Positions 43,972 to 52,607 are shown, counted from the first letter of the stretch. The stretch is 64,000 nt of DNA from Halanaerobiales bacterium (GCA_029981855.1 JARRCS010000024.1:1-64000); one strand, 5' to 3'. Numbers and translations: made by a program. The notes: generated by a model not told the origin, from the sequence alone.

Positions 43972-46269
43972 ATGCCAGGTGAATACCACTTTGGGTTAAA
44001 TACTAAACCAGAACGTACTGAACGAATTGAAAAATTAATAGACTATGTTAATTCAATTGAGCCCGGGATATGTCTTGAACGAGGAAGGTATATAACCCAG
44101 GTTTATAAGGAAAATGAATATGAATCGATTGTCATGAAGAGGGCCAAAAGTCTGGAAAAAATATTGGAAAACATGTCAATCTATATTATGCCGGGCAGCC
44201 TGTTTGTTGGGAACCAGGCTTCCAAACCGCGTTGGGCTCCATTGTTCCCTGAATATGAGGTTAAATGGTATGAAGAAGAAATAATAAACGGAGATCCCAT
44301 GTATCCCTGGGAAAGGCCTGCCGATGCCTTTCAAATTGAAAATAAAAAGGAAAGTTTAAAAGAAGCACAGGAAATCTTCAACTGGTGGAAAGGAAAAACT
44401 CACCGGCAGAAAGTTTATAATAACCTGCCGGAAGAGTTTGCTATCGTTCAGGATAAAGTTAGTGTCCTCAATATTTGGGATTATATCCAGGGGGGCGTAG
44501 GACACTTCAGTCCTGGACACAGATGGTTAATAAAAAATGGTTTGAACACTGTAATAGAAATTGCAGAAGAAAAGTTGGAGAGTCTTGGCTTTAGCAGTAG
44601 TGAAGAATTAAAAAAGCGTGAATTTTATAAGAGTGTCATTCTATCCTGTAAAGCAGTAATTAATTTTGCCCGGCGATATGCAGAACTAGCCCGGAATATG
44701 GCCAGGCAGGAAACAGATGATGAACGCCGGCAGGAGTTATTAAGAATTGCTGAGACCTGTGAACACGTACCGGCAAATCCGGCTCGAAGTTTTTATGAGG
44801 CCTTACAGTTTATGTATTTTATTCACCTTGTTGTTCAGATTGAGGATAGCGGGCAGGGGATATCTGTTGGCCGCTTTGACCAGATTCTATGGGATTATTA
44901 TAAAAATGACCTTGATAATGAAATTTTAACCAGGGATGAAGCACTGGAACTGATTGAAAACTTCTTTGTCATGATCTATACAATTAATAAGATTAAGAGC
45001 TGGGACTGTACCGATTATTTCAGAGGTTCTCCCATGTTCCAGAATTTAACCATTGGTGGTCAGGACCCGGTTACCCAAGATGATGCAACCAATGAACTAA
45101 CGTATCTTGTGCTAGAGGCCACTGCCAACACCAGGCTTACCCAGCCGTCGGTTACAGCGCGTTTCCATAAGAAATCACCGGAAGAATATAAGTTGGCGGT
45201 GGCAAAGGTAATTAGATTGGGAACCGGTTTCCCTGCCGTATTTAATGATGAACTCTATATCCCGGCCCTGATAAACCGTGGTTACGAGATTAATGATGCC
45301 TATGATTACTGCATTATTGGCTGTGCAGAGGCCGGCCCGGCCGGACTGCTTGCCGGTAGGACAGGTGGTGCATGGTTAAATCTTCCGAAAATACTGGAGC
45401 TAACCCTTTATAATGGCAAGGACCCTCTCACGGGAATTCGGCTGCGTAAGAATAAGAATGATAAAGACCTTTCTGAATTTATATCCTTTGAAGAACTCCT
45501 TGATGTATTCTATGATCAATTAGATTATTATCTAAAGATGGAAGTAGCCTTTGAGAATATTATAGACTATACCTATGAACAGGGCATCCTGGAGCCGTTT
45601 TCTTCCATAGCTGCCTGTCCGGAAACCTCTCTGGAAAGGGGTAAAACCTTAAGAGAAGGTGGAGGAAAATACGACTTTACCGGCCAACAAACCATTGGAA
45701 TTGCTAATGTTGCGAACAGTTTATATGCCATTAAAAAACTTGTTTTTGATGATAAAGTTCTGACTGGTGCTCAGCTTCTTCATGCAATTTCAACTGATTT
45801 TAGTGATAAAACTACTGACCCTTCGGGCCCGGAAATTAATAAGCTATGTGAGTCCGTAGATAAGTATGGTAATGATGTCGATGAAGTAGATTTTCTTGCC
45901 CGGGATGTTTTACGGTTTGTATCCTCGGAGCTTCCAAAATATAAAAATACTAGATATAAGAGGGGGCCAATTGGCTGCACAATGCATGCGTCAACCACAA
46001 CCGTTTCAAGTAATGTAGCCTTTGGTAAATCAGTCGGAGCCATGCCGGATGGACGCCGAAAGGGTAAACCCCTGGCCGATGGACAATCACCAATGCGTGG
46101 AACTGATGTGAAGGGTCCAACAGCAGCTGTAAATTCCGTTTCGAAGTTAAATAATATACTGCTGTCCTGTGGTTCATTATATAATCTTAAATTTAATCCC
46201 AAAGATTTGAGGTCAGGTCCAGTTTTGAAAGGTAGAGAGGAGCTTAGTCAAGCTAAATTTGCTGAATAA
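43972..46269 (+). CDS. glycyl radical enzyme body lacking the glycyl-radical domain
   Basis: 765 residues of the pyruvate formate-lyase/diol-dehydratase fold. The active-site loop 'DYCIIGCAEAG' puts Cys451 (thiyl radical) two residues from Glu453, as in dehydratase-type enzymes (GCVE). Other motifs are 'SPMFQNLTIGGQDPVTQDDATNELTYLVLEA', 'LGTGFPAVFNDELYIPALINRG' and 'IGCTMHASTTTVSSNVAFGKSVGAMPDGR'. The protein stops after 'LYNLKFNPKDLRS' plus 19 unrelated residues, exactly where the C-terminal radical domain should begin. That domain is encoded by the next gene. Probable reaction: radical dehydration or elimination of the imported compound. Confidence 0.88.
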   Translation: MPGEYHFGLNTKPERTERIEKLIDYVNSIEPGICLERGRYITQVYKENEYESIVMKRAKSLEKILENMSIYIMPGSLFVGNQASKPRWAPLFPEYEVKWYEEEIINGDPMYPWERPADAFQIENKKESLKEAQEIFNWWKGKTHRQKVYNNLPEEFAIVQDKVSVLNIWDYIQGGVGHFSPGHRWLIKNGLNTVIEIAEEKLESLGFSSSEELKKREFYKSVILSCKAVINFARRYAELARNMARQETDDERRQELLRIAETCEHVPANPARSFYEALQFMYFIHLVVQIEDSGQGISVGRFDQILWDYYKNDLDNEILTRDEALELIENFFVMIYTINKIKSWDCTDYFRGSPMFQNLTIGGQDPVTQDDATNELTYLVLEATANTRLTQPSVTARFHKKSPEEYKLAVAKVIRLGTGFPAVFNDELYIPALINRGYEINDAYDYCIIGCAEAGPAGLLAGRTGGAWLNLPKILELTLYNGKDPLTGIRLRKNKNDKDLSEFISFEELLDVFYDQLDYYLKMEVAFENIIDYTYEQGILEPFSSIAACPETSLERGKTLREGGGKYDFTGQQTIGIANVANSLYAIKKLVFDDKVLTGAQLLHAISTDFSDKTTDPSGPEINKLCESVDKYGNDVDEVDFLARDVLRFVSSELPKYKNTRYKRGPIGCTMHASTTTVSSNVAFGKSVGAMPDGRRKGKPLADGQSPMRGTDVKGPTAAVNSVSKLNNILLSCGSLYNLKFNPKDLRSGPVLKGREELSQAKFAE

Positions 46270-46358
46270 CTTCTGGAAAGTTCTAATATGTTTGCTTTTT
46301 GGCATTGATGTGTTGGATAACTACATTTGATGTAAAATTTAGATTGAAAGGGGGTGAA

Positions 46359-46619
46359 ATGTTGCCTAAGGTTGAATTAAAGTCTAATGAAGAAACGGGT
46401 TTAAGGAAGTTCGTAGGTTTAATCGACCATTACTTTGCTAATGGTGGTATGCAGATGCAGTTTAATATGGTAAGTAAAGAGACTCTTCTGGATGCTCAGA
46501 AGCATCCAGAAAGATACAAAGATTTACTGGTTAGGGTAGCGGGATATAGCGCCTATTTTACTCAGCTAGCCAAAGAGGTACAGGAAGATATAATTGAAAG
46601 AACAGAAGAGCGATTATAA
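46359..46619 (+). CDS. separate glycyl-radical subunit
   Basis: An 86-residue protein corresponding to the C-terminal radical domain of glycyl radical enzymes: '[20 protein letters not shown]', '[31 protein letters not shown]' and '[13 protein letters not shown]'. Gly62 in RVAGY is the predicted radical site. It has its own ATG preceded by AAAGGGGGTG and begins with ten residues not shared with the family, so it is a designed or stabilised separate cistron, unlike a simple frameshift. It resembles YfiD/GrcA in size, but its sequence continues the upstream enzyme. An upstream in-frame ATG at 46299 is unlikely. Confidence 0.88.
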   Translation: MLPKVELKSNEETGLRKFVGLIDHYFANGGMQMQFNMVSKETLLDAQKHPERYKDLLVRVAGYSAYFTQLAKEVQEDIIERTEERL

Positions 46620-46641
46620 ATTATAAGGAGGATAAATAATT

Positions 46642-47712
46642 ATGAAAAGAAGAGGATATTTATTAATTTTGGCTGTAGTTTTATTATCGGTTTTCGTGGG
46701 ACAGCTTGCCCTTGCTGCTGTAAAGTTACCCGAAATAACTCATGAAATGTTAACAGTAGCGCCGGATCAACCTGTCGGAGAAAAAGGTGTTTTTGCCGAT
46801 GATAAACTTGTAATCGGTTTTTCCCAGAGGAGATTAGCCGGAAGTGAATGGTATGAGAACCTGATAAACGTAGCCAAAAAAGAGGCAGAACACCTTGGAG
46901 TAGAGTTAATCGTTTTCGATGCTCAGGGTGATATTGCGAAACAAATCTCTGATATTGAAACTTTAATTGCCAAACAGGTTGATGCTCTGATTGTAAACCC
47001 ACAGGATTCTGAAGGTGTTTTACCTGCTATAAAAAAGGTTCATGAAACAAATATTCCCTTAGTTGTTGTTAATAGTGCTTTAAGTCCGGAAGGTGCTCCT
47101 TTTACCTTTGTATCAACAGATGCTTTCGGCACCGGGTTCAAATCTGGTCAGGAACTGGCTAAAGCTGTTGTTGAAAAATGGGGAAATAAAAAGGAAGTTA
47201 AGGCAGCTATAATAAGCGGTTATCCTAAGGAACTTGAATCTGACCGCAGGAGATGGGGACAAATTGCTGGATATACCGATTATATGCTTGAAAAATATGG
47301 GAGAAACAACCTAAACATTGTAAGTCTGAAATTTGGACACTGGTTACCTGATGTAACAATGCCTATAGTACAGGATATAGTAATGAGAAATCCTGACCTT
47401 GATATAATATTTGCTGCTTGCGATGGAACAACTCAGGGTGTAGTTAGTGGGCTTCAGAGCACCGGTAAGCTCGGTGATATCCTGATTGGCTCCATTGATG
47501 GCCGTAAATCCGTAATTAAGTGGATGATGGAAGACGATAAGGGTATCGCTGTTTCAGTTATGAACGACCCACGTCTGATGGGGAAATGGGCAGTATTTTT
47601 CGCAGCATATAAGGCAATGGGCGCTGTTACACCTTCTCAGTTCTTTGTTCCTAATCCGGCTATAACTCCGGAAAATGCTGCTGAATATTATAACCCTGAT
47701 TCTTCATATTAA
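46642..47712 (+). CDS. sugar ABC transporter substrate-binding protein
   Basis: A 356-residue exported protein with a signal peptide (residues 1-26, 'LLILAVVLLSVFVGQLALA') and the Peripla_BP_4 fold: 'IGFSQRRLAGSEWYENLINVAKKEAE', 'DIETLIAKQVDALIVNPQD', 'IIFAACDGTTQGVVSGLQ' and 'IGSIDGRKSVIKWM'. About 30 extra residues precede the domain compared with RbsB. It serves the ATPase and permease upstream. Placement after the enzyme genes, with its own AAGGAGG, suggests it is the last gene before the terminator. Confidence 0.92.
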   Translation: MKRRGYLLILAVVLLSVFVGQLALAAVKLPEITHEMLTVAPDQPVGEKGVFADDKLVIGFSQRRLAGSEWYENLINVAKKEAEHLGVELIVFDAQGDIAKQISDIETLIAKQVDALIVNPQDSEGVLPAIKKVHETNIPLVVVNSALSPEGAPFTFVSTDAFGTGFKSGQELAKAVVEKWGNKKEVKAAIISGYPKELESDRRRWGQIAGYTDYMLEKYGRNNLNIVSLKFGHWLPDVTMPIVQDIVMRNPDLDIIFAACDGTTQGVVSGLQSTGKLGDILIGSIDGRKSVIKWMMEDDKGIAVSVMNDPRLMGKWAVFFAAYKAMGAVTPSQFFVPNPAITPENAAEYYNPDSSY

Positions 47713-47750
47713 TTAAAATGCTAATAATCCAGACAGACTGAAGACACTTT

Positions 47751-47780
47751 AGAGGACCCGATTACAGGGTCCTCTTTTTA
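47751..47780 (+). terminator. rho-independent terminator of the glycyl-radical operon
   Basis: Perfect stem AGAGGACCC (47751-47759) / GGGTCCTCT (47767-47775) followed by a T run. It is well formed and marks the end of the operon. Confidence 0.9.
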
Positions 47781-47951
47781 TAGTATGCTCAGTAAAATAA
47801 AGAATGGCCAGATTTAAAATGAAATTTTAGAGAAATGGTAACGATTATAGAAAAAAATATTTAAATTGCCTTTCTGGCAAATAAGTGATATACTGATTCA
47901 GGAAGGTTATTTATTTTATTTTTAAACACTCCATTATAATTATCCTTATTT

Positions 47952-47981
47952 TTACAATATTTCAACAAATCCTTGTATTAT
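47952..47981 (+). promoter_or_regulatory. candidate promoter for the aminotransferase gene
   Basis: TTACAA (47952-47957), 18 bases, TATTAT (47976-47981), in an otherwise featureless AT-rich gap (47781-48065). Confidence 0.35.
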
Positions 47982-48065
47982 AACAAATTACTCTATCTAC
48001 CATATAACTGAAAAAGGAATACATAATATTCTGGCATTAAAATTTTTATCAGGGAGGAAATATTT

Positions 48066-49253
48066 ATGTGTAAAGAGTATCATGATTTAAATCCTCATCA
48101 GAGAATCCTGATGGGGCCCGGGCCAAGTAATGTTGATTCCAGGGTTTTGAAGGCTATGGCTACCCCCTTGATTGGACATCTGGATCCAGATTTTCTCGAA
48201 ATAATGAATGAGACAATGGAGTTATTACGTTATGTCTTCGGTACGGAAAATGAAATGACCATTGCCATGTCCGGGACAGGTAGTTCCGGAATGGAGACCT
48301 GCCTGGTTAATCTACTGGAACCTGGAGATAAGGCTGTGGTCGGTATCAATGGTTTATTCGGCCAGAGAATGGCAGATATTATAGGGCGCTGTGGTGCCGA
48401 ATTAATTCCGGTGGAAGCAGAATGGGGGAAGATAATTGAGCCTGAGGATATTGAAGAGGCTTTAAAAAATAACCCGGGGGTCAAGCTGGTCTGTATCGTT
48501 CATGCAGAGACCTCAACCGGCGTCCGGCAGCCCTTGAAGGAGATAGCAGATATTGCCCACAGGTTTGATGCCCTCCTGGTTGCCGATACGGTTACCTCTC
48601 TAGGCGGTATCCCGGTTGAGCTGGATAAAAACGGGGTTGATGCTACATATAGCGGAACCCAGAAGTGTTTGAGCTGTCCTCCTGGTCTCTCACCCGTTTC
48701 CTTTAACGAGAAGGCAGTCAAAGTACTGGAAAACCGGAAATCGAAGGTGCAGAGCTGGTATCTTGACCTGACGATGATTAGGAATTACTGGGGTAAGGAG
48801 AGGTTCTATCACCATACAGCCCCGATCAGCATGATCTATGCTCTGAGAGAAGCTCTGCGCCTGGTCTATGAAGAAGGTCTGGAGGCCAGATATAAAAGAC
48901 ACTTACTCAACGGAGGGGCCTTTACTACCGGTATTGAGGCTATGGGTCTGGAACTGCTGGTAGAGGAAGAGTACAGATTACCGGAGCTAATCGCTATTAA
49001 AATACCCGAAGGTGTTGAGGATTCCTTTGTCCGCTCAACACTACTAAATGAGTTTAATATTGAAATCGGCGGGGGGCTCGGTGAACTGGCCGGTAAACTC
49101 TGGAGGGTCGGTTTGATGGGTGTTTCCTCCACCAAGAAGAATGTCTATCTCTGTCTAACTGCCCTGGAGTCCATTCTCTCCCGCACGGACTTTAAAGTGG
49201 AGAGAGGTGCAGCTGTAGCTGCTGCAGAGGAGTATTATAAGAATAATAGCTAA
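48066..49253 (+). CDS. class V aminotransferase (alanine/serine/ureidoglycine-glyoxylate type)
   Basis: A 395-residue PLP enzyme of the AGXT/PucG/SgaA group. Seen: 'MGPGPSNVDSRVLKAMATPLIGHLDP', 'AMSGTGSSGMETCLVNLL' for phosphate binding, 'HAETSTGVRQPLKEI', 'VADTVTSLGGIPVELDKNGVD' and the PLP lysine in 'SGTQKCLSCPPGLSPVSF'. It transfers an amino group to glyoxylate or pyruvate; the donor (alanine, serine or ureidoglycine) cannot be decided from sequence. No purine-catabolic genes are near. It follows the glycyl-radical operon but is separated by a terminator and its own leader, so a shared role is unproven. Confidence 0.88.
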   Translation: MCKEYHDLNPHQRILMGPGPSNVDSRVLKAMATPLIGHLDPDFLEIMNETMELLRYVFGTENEMTIAMSGTGSSGMETCLVNLLEPGDKAVVGINGLFGQRMADIIGRCGAELIPVEAEWGKIIEPEDIEEALKNNPGVKLVCIVHAETSTGVRQPLKEIADIAHRFDALLVADTVTSLGGIPVELDKNGVDATYSGTQKCLSCPPGLSPVSFNEKAVKVLENRKSKVQSWYLDLTMIRNYWGKERFYHHTAPISMIYALREALRLVYEEGLEARYKRHLLNGGAFTTGIEAMGLELLVEEEYRLPELIAIKIPEGVEDSFVRSTLLNEFNIEIGGGLGELAGKLWRVGLMGVSSTKKNVYLCLTALESILSRTDFKVERGAAVAAAEEYYKNNS

Positions 49254-49285
49254 TATATATATACACCACTTTACAAAAAACAAAC

Positions 49286-49537
49286 AGTATCTATGAACAT
49301 CTTCGTAATAAAAGCTTTGATATAAAAGGCTTTATGTATGGACCACCGGAATCGGCAAAACATATATGGCAATAGAGGAACAATATATTCCTGGGGAATC
49401 TTTTCAAGTATGTATTTGAAATAACGAGTAAATCTATGAAAATAGGAGAAAGAGCATATTTTTATGTGTCTAGTTTAATGGGAACACTCCAATATGAAAT
49501 TTTGCCAGATAGAACTTATATGTGTGTTGAAAGGTAA
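49286..49537 (+). pseudogene. remnant of an AAA-type ATPase gene
   Basis: Two frames together read 'SFDIKGFMYGPPGIGKTYMAIEEQYIPGE' (a Walker A motif), and a third frame gives 'FEITSKSMKIGERAYFYVSSLMGTLQYEILPD' ending in TAA. At least two frameshifts within 250 bases show it is dead. The first part resembles AAA/McrB-like ATPases. It marks the left edge of the accessory island. Confidence 0.5.
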
Positions 49538-49565
49538 AAAAAAGAACAGTGGACAGTTTCCACTG

Positions 49566-49835
49566 CTAATTAAAACGTATTTCAAGTTTTTTACCTAATG
49601 CATGAGCTACTTTATCTAGTAATTCTATGCTTGGATTGTAATCATCACTTTCCAAGCGAGAAATTGCAGACTGTTTAGTTCCGATTTTCTTAGCAAGTTC
49701 CTTTTGACTTAGACCCTGTTCCAGCCGCAATTTAATAATCTGTCTCTTGATATCATATAGAACATTTAACTCATCATATTCTTTTTTTACCTCTGGGTTA
49801 TTTAAAATTAAATTTTTTACATCTTTATGATTCAT
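49566..49835 (-). CDS. XRE-family antitoxin (HigA-like)
   Basis: An 89-residue protein with a C-terminal helix-turn-helix, 'LRLEQGLSQKELAKKIGTKQSAISRLESDDYNPSIELLDKVAHALG'. It is encoded after the toxin, the order typical for HigBA. It should neutralise the toxin and repress the shared promoter. ATG 49835 follows AAAGGGGTGACGAAA; the longer frame to 49940 overlaps the toxin. It overlaps the toxin gene by 11 bases. Confidence 0.85.
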   Translation of the reverse strand: MNHKDVKNLILNNPEVKKEYDELNVLYDIKRQIIKLRLEQGLSQKELAKKIGTKQSAISRLESDDYNPSIELLDKVAHALGKKLEIRFN

Positions 49836-50196
49836 TTTCGTCACCCCTTTGAATATACTTTTGTAATCTGTTAAGCGCAATGTTAATCTCCTGTTTTGGA
49901 GTTTTATTAGATTTTTTCTTAAAGCCATGAAGTAAAACAAATTTGCCGTTTTTAATAGTAAAAAAGAGAATACGAAATATATTTGAACTATGCTTAATTC
50001 TAAGTTCCCATAAATTATTATTGGTGCCTTTAAGTTTTCTTATGTGAGGCATACCTAAAAAAAGACCGAATTCTTCAAGCAAGTCAATTTCTCTTAATAT
50101 TTTAGCTTGTTCTTTAGGAGAATGTTTCATTATGAATTCGACAACAGAAGATTTATTATTTTCTTCATAATAAATAATAGTATACAATTGGACCAA
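49825..50196 (-). CDS. RelE/HigB-type mRNA interferase toxin
   Basis: A 123-residue toxin of the phage-derived Gp49/HigB group: 'VVEFIMKHSPKEQAKILREIDLLEEFG', 'MPHIRKLKGTNNNLWELRIKHSSNIFRILFF' and 'KFVLLHGFKKKSNKTPKQEINIALNR'. Such toxins cleave mRNA on the ribosome. The start is probably TTG 50196 or TTG 50187. The promoter's -10 is only about 17 bases upstream, so the message may be almost leaderless. Downstream partner: the XRE antitoxin. Confidence 0.85.
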   Translation of the reverse strand: MVQLYTIIYYEENNKSSVVEFIMKHSPKEQAKILREIDLLEEFGLFLGMPHIRKLKGTNNNLWELRIKHSSNIFRILFFTIKNGKFVLLHGFKKKSNKTPKQEINIALNRLQKYIQRGDENES

Positions 50197-50212
50197 CTCA
50201 AAGTGTACTATT

Positions 50213-50242
50213 ATTATATCACATATATGTTATACTTATCAA
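50213..50242 (-). promoter_or_regulatory. promoter of the HigBA-like pair
   Basis: On the minus strand TTGATA (50242-50237), 18 bases, TATAAT (50218-50213). Confidence 0.6.
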
Positions 50243-50284
50243 TGGTAGTAAAAAATTTAATTAATACAAATGTCCAGACCAGCC

Positions 50285-50315
50285 ACGTCGTAAACACCCA
50301 GAACGTTATATGAAA
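50285..50315 (+). repeat. attC-like end repeat, copy A
   Basis: ACGTCGTAAACACCCAGAAC then GTTATATGAAA. It aligns with 51165-51195 and 52692-52721 over a core ACGTCG-n-AAYAC-n-CGTTATAYGA. It lies between the HigBA-like and MNT-HEPN modules. CCAGAAC at 50299-50305 also pairs with GTTCTGG just downstream. Confidence 0.6.
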
Positions 50316-50398
50316 GACTCATTTAATGTTCTGGATTTGTTTATGGTATAATAATACATAGATTATAGATATATATTTGAAGGAGGTTTTATTTAATC

Positions 50399-50689
50399 AT
50401 GAATGGTGAGGATATTATTACTTTTTTTAAAGAACACAAATCTGAAATAGAAAGATATGGAGTTGAAAAAATAGGATTATTTGGCTCGTATAGTAAAAAT
50501 CAAGAAAAAGAGAATAGCGATATTGATGTTTTAGTTCAATTTAAAGAAGGAAATAAAACTTTTGATAATTATATGGACTTAAAATTTTATTTAGAGGATA
50601 AATTTAATAAGGAAATAGATTTAGTAATAGATGAGAATATAAAAGAAGATTTAAAAAACGAAATTCTAGGAAGTGCTAGATATGCGTAA
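50399..50689 (+). CDS. MNT-type nucleotidyltransferase antitoxin
   Basis: A 96-residue minimal nucleotidyltransferase. The motif '[23 protein letters not shown]' provides the GS-x-DxD core with two aspartates, and '[10 protein letters not shown]' a third. Proteins of this type AMPylate the partner HEPN toxin and silence it. AAGGAGG lies about 12 bases upstream of ATG. It overlaps the HEPN gene by eight bases, the usual MNT-HEPN order. Confidence 0.9.
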   Translation: MNGEDIITFFKEHKSEIERYGVEKIGLFGSYSKNQEKENSDIDVLVQFKEGNKTFDNYMDLKFYLEDKFNKEIDLVIDENIKEDLKNEILGSARYA

Positions 50690-51005
50690 TTATAAAGTAT
50701 ATTTAAATGACATATTGAATTGTATAAAAAAGATCGAAAAATATACAGAAGATATTTCATATAATGAGTTTAATAATAACGAATTAATTCAAGATGGAGT
50801 TATCAGAAATTTAGAAATAATAGGTGAAGCAGTAAAAAAATTACCTATGGATGTCAGAAATAATTATCCCAATGTTCAATGGAGAAAGATTGCTGGATTA
50901 AGAGATATATTAATTCATGATTACTTTGGAGTTGATTTAGAAATTATTTGGGATGTTATAGAAAACAAAGTTCCCAATTTAAAATGTACTATAATGTACT
51001 ATTGA
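50682..51005 (+). CDS. HEPN-domain (DUF86) toxin
   Basis: A 107-residue helical protein with the HEPN RNase motif R-x4-H-x-Y in 'RDILIHDY' and family context '[36 protein letters not shown]'. The tyrosine of the motif is the site AMPylated by MNT partners. It would cleave RNA (often tRNA) when freed. ATG 50682 is favoured by AGGAAG upstream; GTG 50673 is also possible. Confidence 0.9.
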   Translation: MRNYKVYLNDILNCIKKIEKYTEDISYNEFNNNELIQDGVIRNLEIIGEAVKKLPMDVRNNYPNVQWRKIAGLRDILIHDYFGVDLEIIWDVIENKVPNLKCTIMYY

Positions 51006-51027
51006 CATATAATAGAAGAACAATGAG

Positions 51028-51195
51028 TCCTTCGTAAACACGGTATTTCCGTTACGGCTAAAAACCAGTCTACCCAGAGGGACATGCCCTCTGTTACAAA
51101 GCTTGCAATTAGTGAGGTTAGTGTGGCGGCTGGCAAGCTTTGCGCCAGGCCTGACGGCACGGCAACGTCGGAAATACTGAGAACGTTATACGACA
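51028..51195 (+). repeat. attC-like imperfect palindrome, copy B
   Basis: About 165 bp. Outer arms: CGGTATTTCCGTTACG (51041-51056) opposite ACGTCGGAAATACTGAG (51165-51181). Inner perfect arms: CAAAGCTTGC (51097-51106) / GCAAGCTTTG (51133-51142). It ends in AACGTTATACGAC. Size, nested imperfect arms and the G-TTATAC end resemble integron attC sites, but no canonical RYYYAAC box is clear at the left end. Confidence 0.6.
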
Positions 51196-51230
51196 TTTTG
51201 CTAGTTGGTTGATTTTGGTTGCTTAAGGTA

Positions 51231-51268
51231 TTGACATTTTACGGCTAATGTAATACAATATGTATTAC
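51231..51268 (+). promoter_or_regulatory. promoter and operator of the VapBC-like pair
   Basis: TTGACA (51231-51236), 17 bases, TACAAT (51254-51259). The palindrome GTAATAC (51250-51256) / GTATTAC (51262-51268) overlaps the -10, as expected for repression by a ribbon-helix-helix antitoxin. Confidence 0.75.
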
Positions 51269-51280
51269 GGAGGTGTTAAT

Positions 51281-51529
51281 ATGATTAGTGTAAGATTATC
51301 TAAAGAATTAGAAGAGAAAATTAATTCATTATCCAAACGTGAAAATGTTACTAAGTCAGATATTATTAAAGAAGCTCTTGAAAAATACTTTAATGATCAT
51401 GAGAAAAAGTTAAATCCATATGATTTAGGAAAAGAATTTTTTGGTAAGCATGGAAGTGGTAAGGGGAATTTATCTGAAACATACAAGAAGAAAGTGAGAG
51501 AAAAAATAAATGAAAAAATGTCTCATTGA
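51281..51529 (+). CDS. ribbon-helix-helix antitoxin (VapB/CopG-like)
   Basis: An 82-residue protein with an N-terminal ribbon-helix-helix, 'MISVRLSKELEEKINSLSKRENVTKSDIIKEALEKYF', and a flexible C-terminal tail that would wrap the toxin. ATG 51281 follows GGAGGTG. It overlaps the PIN gene by 20 bases. A palindrome over the promoter fits autoregulation. Confidence 0.88.
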   Translation: MISVRLSKELEEKINSLSKRENVTKSDIIKEALEKYFNDHEKKLNPYDLGKEFFGKHGSGKGNLSETYKKKVREKINEKMSH

Positions 51530-51926
51530 TGCCGGACCATTGATAGCATTGTTTGATAGAGATGATAAATATCATGTGCCAGTAAAAGAATTTATAAAAA
51601 AATATGAGGGACGTTTATATACATCCTGGCCTGTTATAACTGAAGTCTTGCATATGTTGGATTTTAATGTAAACGTACAAATAGACTTTTTAAAATGGAT
51701 TAGTAGAGATGCATTAGAAGTAATACCAATTTCAAAAGAAAGTATTTCAAGAATAATAAAGCTATCGGAGAAGTATTCAGATATACCAATGGATTTTGCA
51801 GATGCAACTCTGATTGTTATTTCTGAAATAGAGAATATTAGTGAAATAATAGCAATCGATTCAGATTTTTATATTTACAGGAATATTCGCAATGAATATA
51901 TTAAGAATATTTTTAATTATCATTGA
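51510..51926 (+). CDS. PIN-domain toxin (VapC-like)
   Basis: A 138-residue PIN nuclease with acidic residues in 'LIDAGPLIALFDRDD' (first Asp), 'SWPVITEVLHML' (Glu) and 'PMDFADATLIVIS' (Asp pair), plus 'IIAIDSDFYIYR'. VapC-type toxins cleave tRNA or rRNA with magnesium. It is partnered by the preceding antitoxin. The next repeat (copy D) begins 15 bases after the stop. Confidence 0.9.
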   Translation: MKKCLIDAGPLIALFDRDDKYHVPVKEFIKKYEGRLYTSWPVITEVLHMLDFNVNVQIDFLKWISRDALEVIPISKESISRIIKLSEKYSDIPMDFADATLIVISEIENISEIIAIDSDFYIYRNIRNEYIKNIFNYH

Positions 51927-51940
51927 AGAAAAGAAATGCA

Positions 51941-51982
51941 GAACGTCGTTAACAAGGTATTTACGTGACGCCAAAAACCGGC
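51941..51982 (+). repeat. attC-like left-arm repeat, copy D
   Basis: CGTTAACAAGGTATTTACGT then GACGCCAAAAACCGG aligns with the left arm of copy B (51032-51069) at roughly 75-80 percent. No matching right arm is seen before the ACT-domain gene. TTTAGTAATTTCAAAT follows (51986-52001) and recurs at 53557-53572. Confidence 0.5.
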
Positions 51983-52030
51983 TACTTTAGTAATTTCAAA
52001 TAATATATAAGAAAGGATGAAAATAAAACT

Positions 52031-52420
52031 ATGTTAGAAAAAAGACTAATAATGAAAGTATTAAAAGAAAAATTTGGAGTTTGTAGATTAGACAGTACTG
52101 CATTAATCCCTGATTGGTCAAAAAATAGTGAATTCTTTTCAATAACAAAAACATCATACGAACTTTCAATCGTATGTTCTCAAGATAGTATTCCTAATGA
52201 TATTAAATGTGAAAAAGATTGGAGAATATTAAAGGTTGAAGGACCATTGGATTTTTCATTAACTGGAGTTCTTGCTTCAATTAGTACTACATTAGCACAG
52301 CAAGGTATAAGTATATTTGCTATTTCTACATATGATACAGATTATATTTTGATTAAAGATAAAGATATAGAAAATGCAGTAAATGCACTATCTAATGAAG
52401 GACATCAAATTAGAATTTAA
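52031..52420 (+). CDS. ACT-domain protein (CASTOR/ACT_7-like)
   Basis: 129 residues with two ACT-like folds. The second is recognisable from 'WRILKVEGPLDFSLTGVLASISTTLAQQGISIFAISTYDTDYILIKDKDIENAVNAL', characteristic of small ACT proteins thought to bind amino acids. It has no obvious partner and is the only non-toxin gene in the island, so it may be a cassette cargo gene. ATG follows AGAAAGGATG. Confidence 0.8.
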   Translation: MLEKRLIMKVLKEKFGVCRLDSTALIPDWSKNSEFFSITKTSYELSIVCSQDSIPNDIKCEKDWRILKVEGPLDFSLTGVLASISTTLAQQGISIFAISTYDTDYILIKDKDIENAVNALSNEGHQIRI

Positions 52421-52607
52421 TAATAATAAATACTGCTATCTTCCTCATTAACATTTAACATATGTTATGTTTGACTTTCTTAAGGGGTTGCCGTCCGTGG
52501 CAACCTCTGAACGGGATACCGCCACACATTTTATAACCAATATATTCTCGCTGCGCCGCCTATGGAGGCTTGGGTACAGGGAGAAAGGTTTTGGGGCAGG
52601 TCTGTAA

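Noticed and set aside
46299-46358. Upstream start for the glycyl-radical subunit
   Set aside because: The ATG at 46299 lacks a ribosome-binding site and adds residues with no family similarity, while ATG 46359 has a near-perfect one.
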